From positions 1-64,000 of the forward strand of contig JAJZBN010000008.1 of NCBI GenBank assembly GCA_021798875.1: a DNA stretch of 64,000 nt. The letters run 5' to 3'. The position numbers and the translations under genes were made by a program. Shown piece by piece: positions 23,996-33,677 of this stretch. The notes under the pieces are model-generated. The model was given only the letters and a program-made list of their open reading frames with translations. It was not told where the DNA came from and ran no database searches. This DNA comes from a bacterium. Its GTDB lineage: Bacteria > SZUA-79 > Acidulodesulfobacterales > Acidulodesulfobacteraceae. The first letter of the stretch is position 1. Every line of letters begins with the position of its first letter.

Positions 23996-25898
23996 TTAAT
24001 ATGATAACCTGAGATGCTAAAGTTTTAATAGTATAATTAAACAATTTTTTTGCCGCCGCATAATTTGCCGGTTTAATTTTATATCCGAATACAGAGAATA
24101 TTGAATTAAAAATCAGCGCTCCGTTTTTTATACTATAAGCAGTCTTGAAAGAGCCGACTTTATTTTTAAAGTTGACCGATTGCGGTATGTATATAATTTT
24201 GTAATTTTTTGGAAAGTTTATATTTACGGCAGTTTTTTCGGAAAAGTTATAGCCGAATTTTAATGAATATTTTCTTTTGTTTAAGGAGGTTATTTTTGCA
24301 AGTTCGTTCCGCGTCCTTAAAGGAATTCTTACCATTATTTTTTTGCCGTTTTTGCCTGCATATTTTTTTGCCGTAAACGAAAATTTTTCGATATACGGTT
24401 TATTCATGCTGTCGCCGTTTTCAAAAGAATAATTTATGAGTTTTGCATCCGGAGCTATAGACATTATGTTTTTTAATACCCCGTTTAGTTTCTTTTTTTC
24501 GGAAATAGAAGAATAAAGGTATCGTTTATACATATCGTATGCTCCGCCGTAATTTATAGCGGCTTTTACTTTAATGTCTCCATTAGTGAAAACCGATGCG
24601 TATTCTTTGTCGCTAATGTAGTTTTTTGACGGAGGAAATATAGGAGTTCTTGCTATTACAGCTTTTCCGCCTACTATTATCAATACATTTCTGCCCTGAT
24701 CCATAGGCGGCAGGTCTCCGAAAGTGGTAACGTTAGACGTAGTGTCCGCAAACATAAATTTTCCCGATTTTAACTTTATAGCCGTAATTTCGTGATCGAA
24801 TACGAAAGGCGTAGGTATATTAGGATTCATGTTAGGAATTTCGGTAGTCGGTATCAAAACGGGATATGCTTTAACCCCTATCTTATTTAGCATCGAAGCA
24901 AAAAGCGTAGCATGGTCTTTGCAGTCTCCCAGCCTGTTTTTAAAAATAGCGTTTACGTCGCTTGGTTTATATCCATCTATGCCGAATTCATATCCGACGT
25001 ATCTGATTTTTTTTGCTACAAAATTATAGATAGATTTTATTTTTGCTAATTTTGTTTTTTTTGATGCAGTTATTTTTTTTATAAAGTCGTCAAGCCGTTT
25101 ATTCGGTTTTATTATATCTTTCGTCAGTTTTGTATACCATTCGGCTACTTTATTCCATGATTTTACCGACGATATCATAACATGAGGCACTATAAAAGAT
25201 TCACCTGGACCCATTGGTTCTGGAGTTATCTTTTTTCTGTTCCATAAAGACCAGACAAGAGTGATATTTTTCGAATTTTTTATTATTTCGGGTTTTTCTT
25301 TAAAACCGTATTCGGCGTATCTATAATATACTCCGTCGGGTATAGTTAATTTATATACGGATTTTTTTAAAGGAGAGAGTCCTCCGAAATAGTCTTCCGT
25401 AAAAAAATTATTTTTCATATAAGGTTTTAATACTATAGATCTGAATTTATAGTCTAATATAGAGCCTTTAGAAAGATCTGGAATCTGTATGGTTTTTAGC
25501 AGCTGGTTCGAAAAAATAGGCGCTTCGGGATTAAAAGGAGCGGTTACGGTTTTTAAATTGCTTAAATTTATATGTATGATATTTCCGTCAGGCTGAATTA
25601 TTTTAATAAAATAAACTTTTAATTTTTGGTTTTTGCTTGAAAAAGGGAATGAAAGAGACGAGTATTTTTTGACACCTTTTTTATTTAATATTTTTATTAT
25701 TTCGTGCTCAGTCATAACGTCTTCAAAATTTCTTTTTATAGTTTCCGCTGTATAATCCAATAAAGTTTTCGACGAAGAAGCGGAGTAATTCCGAGTATAG
25801 GCGTAGCATTTTACAGAATTGAAATTAATCGGAATTAACGTCGTAATTATAGAAAACGTAAATAATGCGATCACAGTGGTAAATCTTTTATATTGCAT
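23985..25898 (-). CDS. Secreted DUF3857/transglutaminase-like protein
   Basis: The 637-residue protein has an N-terminal signal sequence (FTTVIALFTFSIITTLIPI), a DUF3857 beta domain (about 40-270), and a transglutaminase-like core. Its Cys-His-Asp set lies in GDCKDHATLFASM, VFDHEITAI and MFADTTS. A C-terminal beta domain follows (DUF2569/3858-like position). Proteins of this type are periplasmic or outer-membrane linked in Bacteroidota and Deltaproteobacteria; the reaction is unknown, possibly protease- or crosslinking-like. It is followed by cobO with an 11-bp overlap. Confidence 0.85.
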   Translation of the reverse strand: MQYKRFTTVIALFTFSIITTLIPINFNSVKCYAYTRNYSASSSKTLLDYTAETIKRNFEDVMTEHEIIKILNKKGVKKYSSLSFPFSSKNQKLKVYFIKIIQPDGNIIHINLSNLKTVTAPFNPEAPIFSNQLLKTIQIPDLSKGSILDYKFRSIVLKPYMKNNFFTEDYFGGLSPLKKSVYKLTIPDGVYYRYAEYGFKEKPEIIKNSKNITLVWSLWNRKKITPEPMGPGESFIVPHVMISSVKSWNKVAEWYTKLTKDIIKPNKRLDDFIKKITASKKTKLAKIKSIYNFVAKKIRYVGYEFGIDGYKPSDVNAIFKNRLGDCKDHATLFASMLNKIGVKAYPVLIPTTEIPNMNPNIPTPFVFDHEITAIKLKSGKFMFADTTSNVTTFGDLPPMDQGRNVLIIVGGKAVIARTPIFPPSKNYISDKEYASVFTNGDIKVKAAINYGGAYDMYKRYLYSSISEKKKLNGVLKNIMSIAPDAKLINYSFENGDSMNKPYIEKFSFTAKKYAGKNGKKIMVRIPLRTRNELAKITSLNKRKYSLKFGYNFSEKTAVNINFPKNYKIIYIPQSVNFKNKVGSFKTAYSIKNGALIFNSIFSVFGYKIKPANYAAAKKLFNYTIKTLASQVIILNER

Positions 25899-26003
25899 AA
25901 ATTCTCCGTATTTTATTAATATTTAATTATGTAAGCTATTTAAATTATTTTGTTTTATTGTTTTATTTTGAGCGGCGGTTATTGTCTATGCTTATTTTGT
26001 TAA

Positions 26004-26090
26004 TGGTGCCGGAAGGGGGAATCGAACCCCCACAAGATAAATCTTACACGGCCCTGAACCGTGCGCGTCTACCAGTTCCGCCATTCCGGC
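26004..26090 (-). tRNA. tRNA-Leu(CAG)
   Basis: Read on the minus strand, the 7-bp acceptor stem GCCGGAA/TTCCGGC, D-arm with GGTAGACG, anticodon stem CACGG/CCGTG with loop TTCAGGG (anticodon CAG), a class II variable arm, and the T-arm GGGGGTTCGATTCCCCC are all present. The terminal CCA is encoded (26004-26006). No integrase or attachment repeat is visible beside it. Confidence 0.95.
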
Positions 26091-26222
26091 AGATAAATTA
26101 AATAAAAAATAATTATAATGACAAAAAACATTACAGGTGCTATTATTATATATATTTCAAGTATATATTTTAATTTTTTAATAATTTTATCATATTTTAA
26201 AAATAAATAATACAAAAAACCG

Positions 26223-28430
26223 ATGAAAATCGTAACAAGAGAAGATATAATCTATCTGTTTTCCGGAAAATCCGACGTTCCGCTCTCTTTTGCCGATATT
26301 AAACACGGTTTAAACGTTAAATCTGCAAAAAATCTTTATACGGTAAAAAAAATCCTCGATTCAATGACGGCAGACGGAGATTTAATTTTTACTAAGGGCG
26401 AAAAATATATATTTTCTCAAAAACTTAATTTTATACACGGCACCGTCGTATTAAAAAAACGAAATTTCGCATTTGTAACGGATGAAACAACCGGAGGAAA
26501 AGATATTTTTGTTAAAAGTTCGGATCTTGCCGGAGCTATCCCTCAGGATACCGTCGTTATGCAGATTATGCCGGATAGCGCTTACTACTTAAAGAAAAAA
26601 CAAAAAAATAAAGATTCCGAAACTAAACGCGGAAGGGTAGTTAGAATAATCAAAAGAAATTTAAAAAACATCAAAGCAGTCGTTAAGGTCGAAAAAAATA
26701 TTGCGATTTTGACGCCCGTATCCCCTGAGTTTGACGACTTATTTTATTTCGATATGCATAAATTTAAAGAAAAGGGGAAATTAAAAAACGGCGTTATAGT
26801 AAACGCGGTTTTGCCCGAGACGGACGATTTTTCGTCGCGCATAGTATCGATAGATAAAATTTTGGGCGATATAGAAGAAAAAGATGCCGAGGAAGAAATA
26901 ATACTTAATAAATATAATATTTATAAGTCTTTTGGAGAAAAAGCGTTAAAAGAATTAGACGAATTTTCTTCGGATATAGAAGAATCGGACAAGAAAGAAA
27001 AAGAAAGAGTTGATTTGACGGCATTGCCTTTTATTACCATCGACGGGGAAGATGCGAAAGATTTCGACGATGCGGTTTATTTGCAGTCCGGAGGGAAAGC
27101 GAAAGCGGGGACGGCAAAACTTTACGTGGCTATAGCCGACGTTTCGTATTTCGTAAAATTCGGCAGCGCTATAGACGATGAAGCTTTTAAGAGGGGTAAT
27201 TCTACATATTTTCCAGGCAGCGTATATCCCATGCTTCCGGAAAAATTATCAAACGGATTATGCAGTCTTCTGCCGGAAAAAAAGCGTTTTGTTATGGTTT
27301 GCGAAATGGATATAGACTTAAAGACCGGCAGTATTAAAAAGAAAAAAATTTACAAAGGAGTTATAAAAACTTTCGGAAGGCTTACTTATAACGAAGTATA
27401 TAATTTTCTAAATGCGGTAGACGAAAACAAAGACGATGTTTTAAACGAAAAATTAACCCCTATAAAAGATATGCTTATAGGTATGAGAAATCTTTCTAAA
27501 ATATTAAGAAATAAGAGAGTCAAAAACGGCAGCTTAAATTTCGACCCCGTAAAAAGTAAAGTGGAACTCGACGAAAATAAAGAACCTATAAGCGTTGTTC
27601 CTGAGCCGAGAAATTTCGCCCATGATTTAATAGAAGATTTCATGATAACCGCAAACTGCGCCGTTGCCGAATTTATCGAATCGAAAAAAATACCTTCGAT
27701 ATACAGGGTGCATGAAAGACCGGACGAAGACAAGGTAAAAGATTTTTTTAAAATGTTAAAATATTTTAAAATATCCGTTCCAAACGTATCGACGGAAAAT
27801 CCTTCCGATTACCAAAAAATGCTAGACAAAATAAAAGGAACGCCGCTTTCGGCTTTTCTTGAACAGGCTTTTTTAAGGTCTATGAAAATAGCGGTTTATT
27901 CGCCGGTAAATATACGCCATTTCGGCCTTGCTTTGTCGTCTTACACGCATTTTACTTCGCCGATAAGAAGATATGCCGACCTTATAATACACAGAATACT
28001 TGCGTTTATAATTAGCAATGAAAAAAACGAAAATAAAGTTCCCGAATGGTTAAACGCTGAATATTTAAAATCGGTTTCAAATGCAATTTCAAGAAGGGAA
28101 AAACTTTCATCGGACGCAGAAAGGGAATATTTGGACTTTAAAAAAATGCAGTTTTTAAAGAAACACGAACAGGCTCTTTATGAAGGTTTTATTACCAACG
28201 TAGTGAATTTTGGTTTTTTCGTCGATATTAAAGGATTTTTTATTCAGGGATTTGTACATGTTTCCACGATAGCGGACGATTATTACGAATACAGCGATTA
28301 CTCGAAAATTCTTAAGGGAAGGCATACAAAAAAAATATTTAAGACTGGAGACGGCGTTTTGGTCAGCGTTTACTCTATAGACCTTTTAAAAAGAGAAATA
28401 GATCTTAGATTTGTTAAGTTTCAAAAATGA
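26223..28430 (+). CDS. rnr: Ribonuclease R
   Basis: The 735-residue 3'-5' exoribonuclease has an N-terminal winged-helix region (about 1-65), cold-shock domains, the RNB catalytic domain with its acid cluster (TIDGEDAKDFDDAVYLQ), the HFTSPIRRYADLIIHR motif, and a C-terminal S1 domain (EGFITNVVNFGFFVDI). It degrades structured RNA. No Shine-Dalgarno site is visible before the ATG. It leads a plus-strand run with ubiB, ribF and a two-component pair. Confidence 0.93.
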   Translation: MKIVTREDIIYLFSGKSDVPLSFADIKHGLNVKSAKNLYTVKKILDSMTADGDLIFTKGEKYIFSQKLNFIHGTVVLKKRNFAFVTDETTGGKDIFVKSSDLAGAIPQDTVVMQIMPDSAYYLKKKQKNKDSETKRGRVVRIIKRNLKNIKAVVKVEKNIAILTPVSPEFDDLFYFDMHKFKEKGKLKNGVIVNAVLPETDDFSSRIVSIDKILGDIEEKDAEEEIILNKYNIYKSFGEKALKELDEFSSDIEESDKKEKERVDLTALPFITIDGEDAKDFDDAVYLQSGGKAKAGTAKLYVAIADVSYFVKFGSAIDDEAFKRGNSTYFPGSVYPMLPEKLSNGLCSLLPEKKRFVMVCEMDIDLKTGSIKKKKIYKGVIKTFGRLTYNEVYNFLNAVDENKDDVLNEKLTPIKDMLIGMRNLSKILRNKRVKNGSLNFDPVKSKVELDENKEPISVVPEPRNFAHDLIEDFMITANCAVAEFIESKKIPSIYRVHERPDEDKVKDFFKMLKYFKISVPNVSTENPSDYQKMLDKIKGTPLSAFLEQAFLRSMKIAVYSPVNIRHFGLALSSYTHFTSPIRRYADLIIHRILAFIISNEKNENKVPEWLNAEYLKSVSNAISRREKLSSDAEREYLDFKKMQFLKKHEQALYEGFITNVVNFGFFVDIKGFFIQGFVHVSTIADDYYEYSDYSKILKGRHTKKIFKTGDGVLVSVYSIDLLKREIDLRFVKFQK

Positions 28431-28499
28431 AAAATATATAAAAAATATATAAATAATATAATATAATACATAAAATATGAATAAAAATAATTTATTACT

Positions 28500-30182
28500 A
28501 TGAAAATTGGCGACATATTAAGACTAATTAGAGCGATAAAGCGCATAAGGCAGGTTGTTTCTATATTTGCAAAACACGGTTTTTATCAGATTATAACCAA
28601 TATAGGACTGTCTAAATTTTTTATATTCAAAAAATATTTAAAAGCGGCTTATCCCGTCGACGACTATCTTAACGTTCCGCCGGAGATAAGACTGAGATAT
28701 GCCCTTGAAGAGCTTGGTCCTACTTTTATCAAGCTTGGACAGGTATTTTCTCAAGAAATAAGGACATTGCCGTTAAAATATATCGAAGAACTTAGAAAAC
28801 TTCAGGATGCAACACGTCCGGATTTTAACGACATAAAAGAAATAGGCGATATATTTAAAAACGAAACCGGCAAAAATATAGAAGACGTTTTTGAATCGTT
28901 TAACGAGATTCCGATTGCATCGGCTTCAATAGCGCAGGTACATAAAGCCGTTTTGAAAGACGGTACTACGGTTGCGGTAAAAATAAAAAAAAGAAACGTA
29001 GATAAAATTATAAAAAACGATATAGACGTTTTATATTTCATAGTAAATATAATCAAAGAACCCGTAAGAGAACTTTTATACATCGACAACGTCGAAGATT
29101 TATATAAAGAATTCACTAAAAGCATTATATCGGAACTCGATTTTATGGCTGAAGCAGGATATACCGAAAAAATAAGAAAATCCAATTTAGACAAAGAAGT
29201 CGTCGTAATTCCAAAAATTCATTGGCAATATTCGGCAAGATCCATATTGGTAGAAGACTTTATAGACGGCGTAAAAGTCAGCGATATAGACGAACTTTCT
29301 AAAAAAGGTTACGACAATAAAGTTATTCTTAAAATATTTCTGAATCATTTCTTTAAACAAATATTTGTAATAGGTTATTTTAATGCCGATCCTCATCCGG
29401 GAAACGTTTTTGTCATAGATCGGGAAAAAATAGGCATAATAGATTTCGGGTCGGTAGGAATAATTACAAAAGATTTGCGAAGAAAAATATTGAAATATTT
29501 TATAGAATTTTTTAACTCAAATTATGAAGAGGCGGCTTCTTTGTTCATAGAAATATGTATGGCAGATTTAACGGATAAAGAAGAACAGATTTTTAAATTT
29601 GAACTTATGGAATTCATCGAAAGTTTTTATAATAAACCTTTTAAAGATATTTACAGTTCCGAAATTTTATTGGAAACTTTAAGGATAGGACAAAAAAATA
29701 AATTAACTATACCGTCTGAACTTTCTTTGCTGTTTAAGGCTTTATTGCCCATAGAATCTATAGCTAAAATACTCGATCCGGATTTTTCTTTCGTCGATTC
29801 GGGTTTAAAATTTTTTGATTTTGACGTTTTAATCGATAAAAAAGAAAGAGTGAAAGAGATTAAAGAATCTTTAACCGATAAACTAAAAAATTATAAAGAT
29901 TTAATTAGCGGATTCCCTAAAAGAGCGGATAAAATACTTAAAAAAATGTCCGAGGATAATTTTTCCATAGATTTTATTCATAAAGGTTTAGATGGTCTTA
30001 TAGGAGAAATGGAAAAATCCAGTAAAAGAATGACGAACGGACTTTTAATAGCATCTTTAATAATTTCATCCGGCATTTTGGTTTTTATAGGAAGCGTTTA
30101 TTCGCATTTTTATATTTTGATTATGGGCATAGCCGGATGGGTAACGGGTTTATTATATATATTAATTTTATTGATTAAATAA
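28500..30182 (+). CDS. ubiB: UbiB/ABC1-family atypical kinase
   Basis: The 560-residue protein has the family KxGQ motif (FIKLGQVFSQE), the alanine-rich loop (PIASASIAQVHKA), the nucleotide-site ADPHPGN and IDFGSVG motifs, and two C-terminal membrane helices (about 510-555). UbiB proteins bind or hydrolyse ATP to support quinone or other isoprenoid lipid synthesis. It lies 69 bp after rnr with no ribosome site visible. No other quinone genes are close, although isoprenoid genes (dxs, ispA) are a few kb away. Confidence 0.92.
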   Translation: MKIGDILRLIRAIKRIRQVVSIFAKHGFYQIITNIGLSKFFIFKKYLKAAYPVDDYLNVPPEIRLRYALEELGPTFIKLGQVFSQEIRTLPLKYIEELRKLQDATRPDFNDIKEIGDIFKNETGKNIEDVFESFNEIPIASASIAQVHKAVLKDGTTVAVKIKKRNVDKIIKNDIDVLYFIVNIIKEPVRELLYIDNVEDLYKEFTKSIISELDFMAEAGYTEKIRKSNLDKEVVVIPKIHWQYSARSILVEDFIDGVKVSDIDELSKKGYDNKVILKIFLNHFFKQIFVIGYFNADPHPGNVFVIDREKIGIIDFGSVGIITKDLRRKILKYFIEFFNSNYEEAASLFIEICMADLTDKEEQIFKFELMEFIESFYNKPFKDIYSSEILLETLRIGQKNKLTIPSELSLLFKALLPIESIAKILDPDFSFVDSGLKFFDFDVLIDKKERVKEIKESLTDKLKNYKDLISGFPKRADKILKKMSEDNFSIDFIHKGLDGLIGEMEKSSKRMTNGLLIASLIISSGILVFIGSVYSHFYILIMGIAGWVTGLLYILILLIK

Positions 30183-30225
30183 TTTAATTATTATAAATAT
30201 TTATAAGTACGCGGAGGTGTAAATA

Positions 30226-31170
30226 TTGCAAGTCTTTGAGATAAACAGTGCGGAATTAGATTTTAAAAATTCGGTAATTACCATAGGAAGTTTTGACGGT
30301 ATTCATTTAGGACACAGAAGATTAATGGAAATGGCTAAAGATTCGGCCGCCGAGCTGAATTCGGTTTCCGTAGTCCTTACATTTCATCCGCATCCTTCCA
30401 GAATAATAAATCCAGAGGCTAAAATTAAACTTATAACTACTTTTGAAAAAAAAACAGAATTGATAGAAGAAATAGGCATGGACTACTTGGTATATATTAC
30501 GTTTACTCCAGAATTCGCCGCTATGCAGCCGGAAGATTTTATTAAAAACGTTATAGTAAAAAAATTAAATCCGTTAAAAATAATAGTGGGACACGATTTC
30601 GGATTCGGCGTTAATAAATCCGGCAATATTGCTTTATTAAATAAATTGTCAAACGAACTTGGCTTTAAACTTGAAGTCGTCGAACCCGTTATAATAGATA
30701 ACCAAATAGTTTCAAGCACCCTTATCAGGAGATTGGTTGTAACGGGCAAAGTTTGTGCGGTAAAAAGATTTTTGGGAAGAGACTATTCGGTTCACGGCAG
30801 GGTAGTTAAAGGCAGCGGCAGAGGAAAACAGCTTGGATATCCTACCGCAAATATTATTCCAGAGGAAGAATTATTTCCAAAAGACGGAGTTTACGTTACC
30901 AATGTAGAAATACAAGGAAAACTTTACGATTCGGTTACCAATGTAGGTTCAAACCCTACTTTTAGCGATATCGAAAGAAGAATCGAAACTTATATATTTG
31001 ATTTCGACGAGAGTCTATACGACAAAGAAATAGAGGTTTTTTTCCTTGAAAGATTAAGAGAAGAGATAAAGTTTGACAATATAAACGAACTTGAAGAAAG
31101 AATTAAAAAAGACATAGAACTTGCAGGTTTAATTCTAAAAAGAAGATATAAAAAAGGATACTGCCTTTGA
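30226..31170 (+). CDS. ribF: Bifunctional riboflavin kinase/FAD synthetase
   Basis: The 314-residue enzyme has an N-terminal FAD synthetase domain with the HxGH motif (SFDGIHLGHRR, His27/His30) and a C-terminal riboflavin kinase domain (GRGKQLGYPTANI, TNVGSNPTF). It makes FMN and then FAD. The start is TTG, chosen because the ribosome site GGAGGTG lies 8 bases upstream. It follows ubiB by 43 bp. Confidence 0.93.
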   Translation: MQVFEINSAELDFKNSVITIGSFDGIHLGHRRLMEMAKDSAAELNSVSVVLTFHPHPSRIINPEAKIKLITTFEKKTELIEEIGMDYLVYITFTPEFAAMQPEDFIKNVIVKKLNPLKIIVGHDFGFGVNKSGNIALLNKLSNELGFKLEVVEPVIIDNQIVSSTLIRRLVVTGKVCAVKRFLGRDYSVHGRVVKGSGRGKQLGYPTANIIPEEELFPKDGVYVTNVEIQGKLYDSVTNVGSNPTFSDIERRIETYIFDFDESLYDKEIEVFFLERLREEIKFDNINELEERIKKDIELAGLILKRRYKKGYCL

Positions 31171-31204
31171 TTTTTAATCTGAAATGTAATAAAATAAATA
31201 TATT

Positions 31205-32233
31205 ATGAAGCGGCAAAAATCAAAAAAAATTAAAATTTTTATTTTAAACGTTGTCTCCGCATTAATTATTTTAACTACTGTTTTTTTTGCATATGCGGCG
31301 ATAGACATGTTCGGCATGATCCATTCCAACACAACTGCAGGTACGACATATTCTTTAAAACAGTCAGGCATGGTTTTTTTTAACGGAAACGGCGGGATAA
31401 AACTTGCATATCCTTCATTGTCGAATAATTTCGGCGGAACCTTTTTTTATCTCGTTTTTATTTTAGCCGTTTTATTTTCCGCCGCCGCCATAATTTTTAT
31501 GTATGTATATTTTTACAGGCTGATAGAAGTTCAAGATAGTACGGAAAAATCGCTAAGGTCTTTAGAAAAAAATATTCTTGAAATACCTTCTACTATTATC
31601 CATGAGATTAAAGGCAACATAAATTCGATTATGATTAACTCCAGAATATTGACGGAAAAGATTAAAAATTCGGAATTTAATAAAAAAGACGATATTGCTA
31701 AAACGGGATATGTCATAGAAGACGAAATATCGAAAATAGCTTTTACTATTGACGGCATACTTAAGTTCACAAAAGATTTGGATTTAAATTTGGAAGAGGT
31801 TAACCTTTCCTCATTAATACTTGAAGCATATGATGCGGTTAAAAACGGATTTTCAATGAAAAAAATTAAATTTTCTTTATTTGTAGATAAAAACATAAAT
31901 ATCGTTATGGATAAAGATTTAATGATTCAAGTTTTTAAAAATTTAATATTAAATGCCGCAGAGTCTTACGGCGGCAAAAACGGAGAAGTTATAATAAATT
32001 CTTCTTATATCTTAAATAAAGTTTGTTTAACGGTCGAAGATTATGGGTGCGGTATTGAAAAAAAAGAGTTAAATAAAATTTTTGAACCTTTTTTTACGAC
32101 GAAAAAAAACGGCGTAGGACTTGGTCTAGCCCTTATAAAAAGAATAGCAGACGCGCATAAATTCGACATAAATATTACATCCCGAATAGGTTTTGGAACA
32201 AAAGTTACTTTAATTATGAAAGAAATTCAGTAA
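31205..32233 (+). CDS. Membrane sensor histidine kinase
   Basis: The 342-residue kinase has two transmembrane helices (about 10-31 and 80-103) around a short periplasmic loop, then a dimerisation helix with phospho-accepting His133 (IIHEIKGNINS) and an ATP-binding domain (NLILNAAES, DYGCGIE, GVGLGLALIKR). It lacks PAS or other sensor domains. The sigma-54 response regulator 33 bp downstream is the likely partner. The signal is unknown. Confidence 0.9.
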   Translation: MKRQKSKKIKIFILNVVSALIILTTVFFAYAAIDMFGMIHSNTTAGTTYSLKQSGMVFFNGNGGIKLAYPSLSNNFGGTFFYLVFILAVLFSAAAIIFMYVYFYRLIEVQDSTEKSLRSLEKNILEIPSTIIHEIKGNINSIMINSRILTEKIKNSEFNKKDDIAKTGYVIEDEISKIAFTIDGILKFTKDLDLNLEEVNLSSLILEAYDAVKNGFSMKKIKFSLFVDKNINIVMDKDLMIQVFKNLILNAAESYGGKNGEVIINSSYILNKVCLTVEDYGCGIEKKELNKIFEPFFTTKKNGVGLGLALIKRIADAHKFDINITSRIGFGTKVTLIMKEIQ

Positions 32234-32266
32234 AAAACTCTGCAAGCGGTAAATTAATCCTTATAA

Positions 32267-33676
32267 ATGAAACTGTCCGATAGAAAATCCGTCAATATAT
32301 TGATAGTAGAAGACGAGGATGCTTCGAGGAACGGTCTTGTCGAGTATTTCAATCTTAAAGGCTATAAAGTTTTTTCGGCCGACTGTCTCAAGTCTGCCTT
32401 TGAAATATTAAGTTCTTCAGCCGAATTAGAAAATAATAAAGATAAAATAGACATTATAATTACAGACCTCAAACTTCCTGACGGAACGGGATTGGAATTA
32501 TTAAAATCTATAAAAGAAGGCTTAAATCAAAATGCCGAAGTTATAATAGCAACCGGTTTCAGTTCGGTTAAAACGGCGGTAGAAGCTATTAAACTCGGAG
32601 CGTATGATTATATAACCAAACCGGTAAATCTTGAAGAATTAGATCTGCTGATAAATCGTATAATATCTAATAAAAACCTTATAGATGAATTAAATATTCT
32701 TAAAAACAGGCTTGACGAAAAATATAATTTCGGCAACCTTATAACGTCTTCAAGAAAAATGATCGAGATCGTCGATACTGCAATCTCGGTATCAGGTACT
32801 AATTCTACCGTTCTTATAGAAGGAGAATCCGGTACGGGCAAAGAACTCCTTGCCAACATAATAGTCAATAATTCCAAAAGAAAAAATAAACCGTTCGTTA
32901 AAGTAAATTGCGCAGCGCTTTCGGAGACCGTTTTGGAAAACGAGCTTTTCGGACACGAAAAAGGGGCATATACCGGCGCGGATTCTCTATATAAGGGGAG
33001 ATTTGAAACTGCCGACGGCGGAACTATATTTCTTGACGAAATAGGTGAAATTTCTTTAAAAACTCAGACTAAAATATTGCGGGTTTTACAGGAAAAAGAG
33101 TTTGAAAGAGTAGGAGGCAGTAAAACTATTAAAATAGATATAAGGATAATAGCCGCATCGCAGGATATAACAAAAAAGGTTTCTAACGGCGAATTCAGGA
33201 AAGATTTATATTACAGGCTTAACGTAATAAATCTTAACCTTATACCTTTAAGGGAAAGAAAGGAAGATATACCGCTTCTGATTAAGCGTTTCTTAAGCGA
33301 TTTTGCCGTGGAAAACGGAAAAAAAATTACTGGATTAAACAAAGATGTTTTAGATATTTTATTAAATTACGACTATCCCGGCAACGTCAGAGAGCTTAAA
33401 AATATTATAGAGTATATGACCGCTGTTTCTAAAAATTCGGTTATAGACGAATCATCCATACCCGGTTATTTAAAGAAAATAAATCAAAAAAATGAAACCG
33501 ATTCAAATTTAAGCGATAAAGATTTTATAAAAATTCCATTTGGAATCAGCTTAGAAGACGCCGAAAATATTATCATAAAAAAGACGCTTGAAATAAACGG
33601 ATTTAATAAGGTTAAAACCGCAAACGACTTAAAAATAGGTTTAAAAACCGTTTATAGGAAATTAGAAAAAATTTAA
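32267..33676 (+). CDS. NtrC-family sigma-54 response regulator
   Basis: The 469-residue regulator has a receiver domain with Asp67 (ITDLKLPDG), an AAA+ domain with Walker A GESGTGKE, the sigma-54 contact loop GAYTGA, Walker B TIFLDEIGE, and a C-terminal Fis-type helix-turn-helix (KTANDLKIGLKTVYRKLEK). It would drive sigma-54 promoters after phosphorylation by the kinase upstream. It ends one base before the converging TPR gene, with no terminator visible between them. Confidence 0.92.
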   Translation: MKLSDRKSVNILIVEDEDASRNGLVEYFNLKGYKVFSADCLKSAFEILSSSAELENNKDKIDIIITDLKLPDGTGLELLKSIKEGLNQNAEVIIATGFSSVKTAVEAIKLGAYDYITKPVNLEELDLLINRIISNKNLIDELNILKNRLDEKYNFGNLITSSRKMIEIVDTAISVSGTNSTVLIEGESGTGKELLANIIVNNSKRKNKPFVKVNCAALSETVLENELFGHEKGAYTGADSLYKGRFETADGGTIFLDEIGEISLKTQTKILRVLQEKEFERVGGSKTIKIDIRIIAASQDITKKVSNGEFRKDLYYRLNVINLNLIPLRERKEDIPLLIKRFLSDFAVENGKKITGLNKDVLDILLNYDYPGNVRELKNIIEYMTAVSKNSVIDESSIPGYLKKINQKNETDSNLSDKDFIKIPFGISLEDAENIIIKKTLEINGFNKVKTANDLKIGLKTVYRKLEKI

Positions 33677-33677
33677 T

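Noticed and set aside
26004-26223. Genomic island insertion at tRNA-Leu
   Set aside because: No integrase gene, no repeat of the tRNA end and only housekeeping genes beside it.
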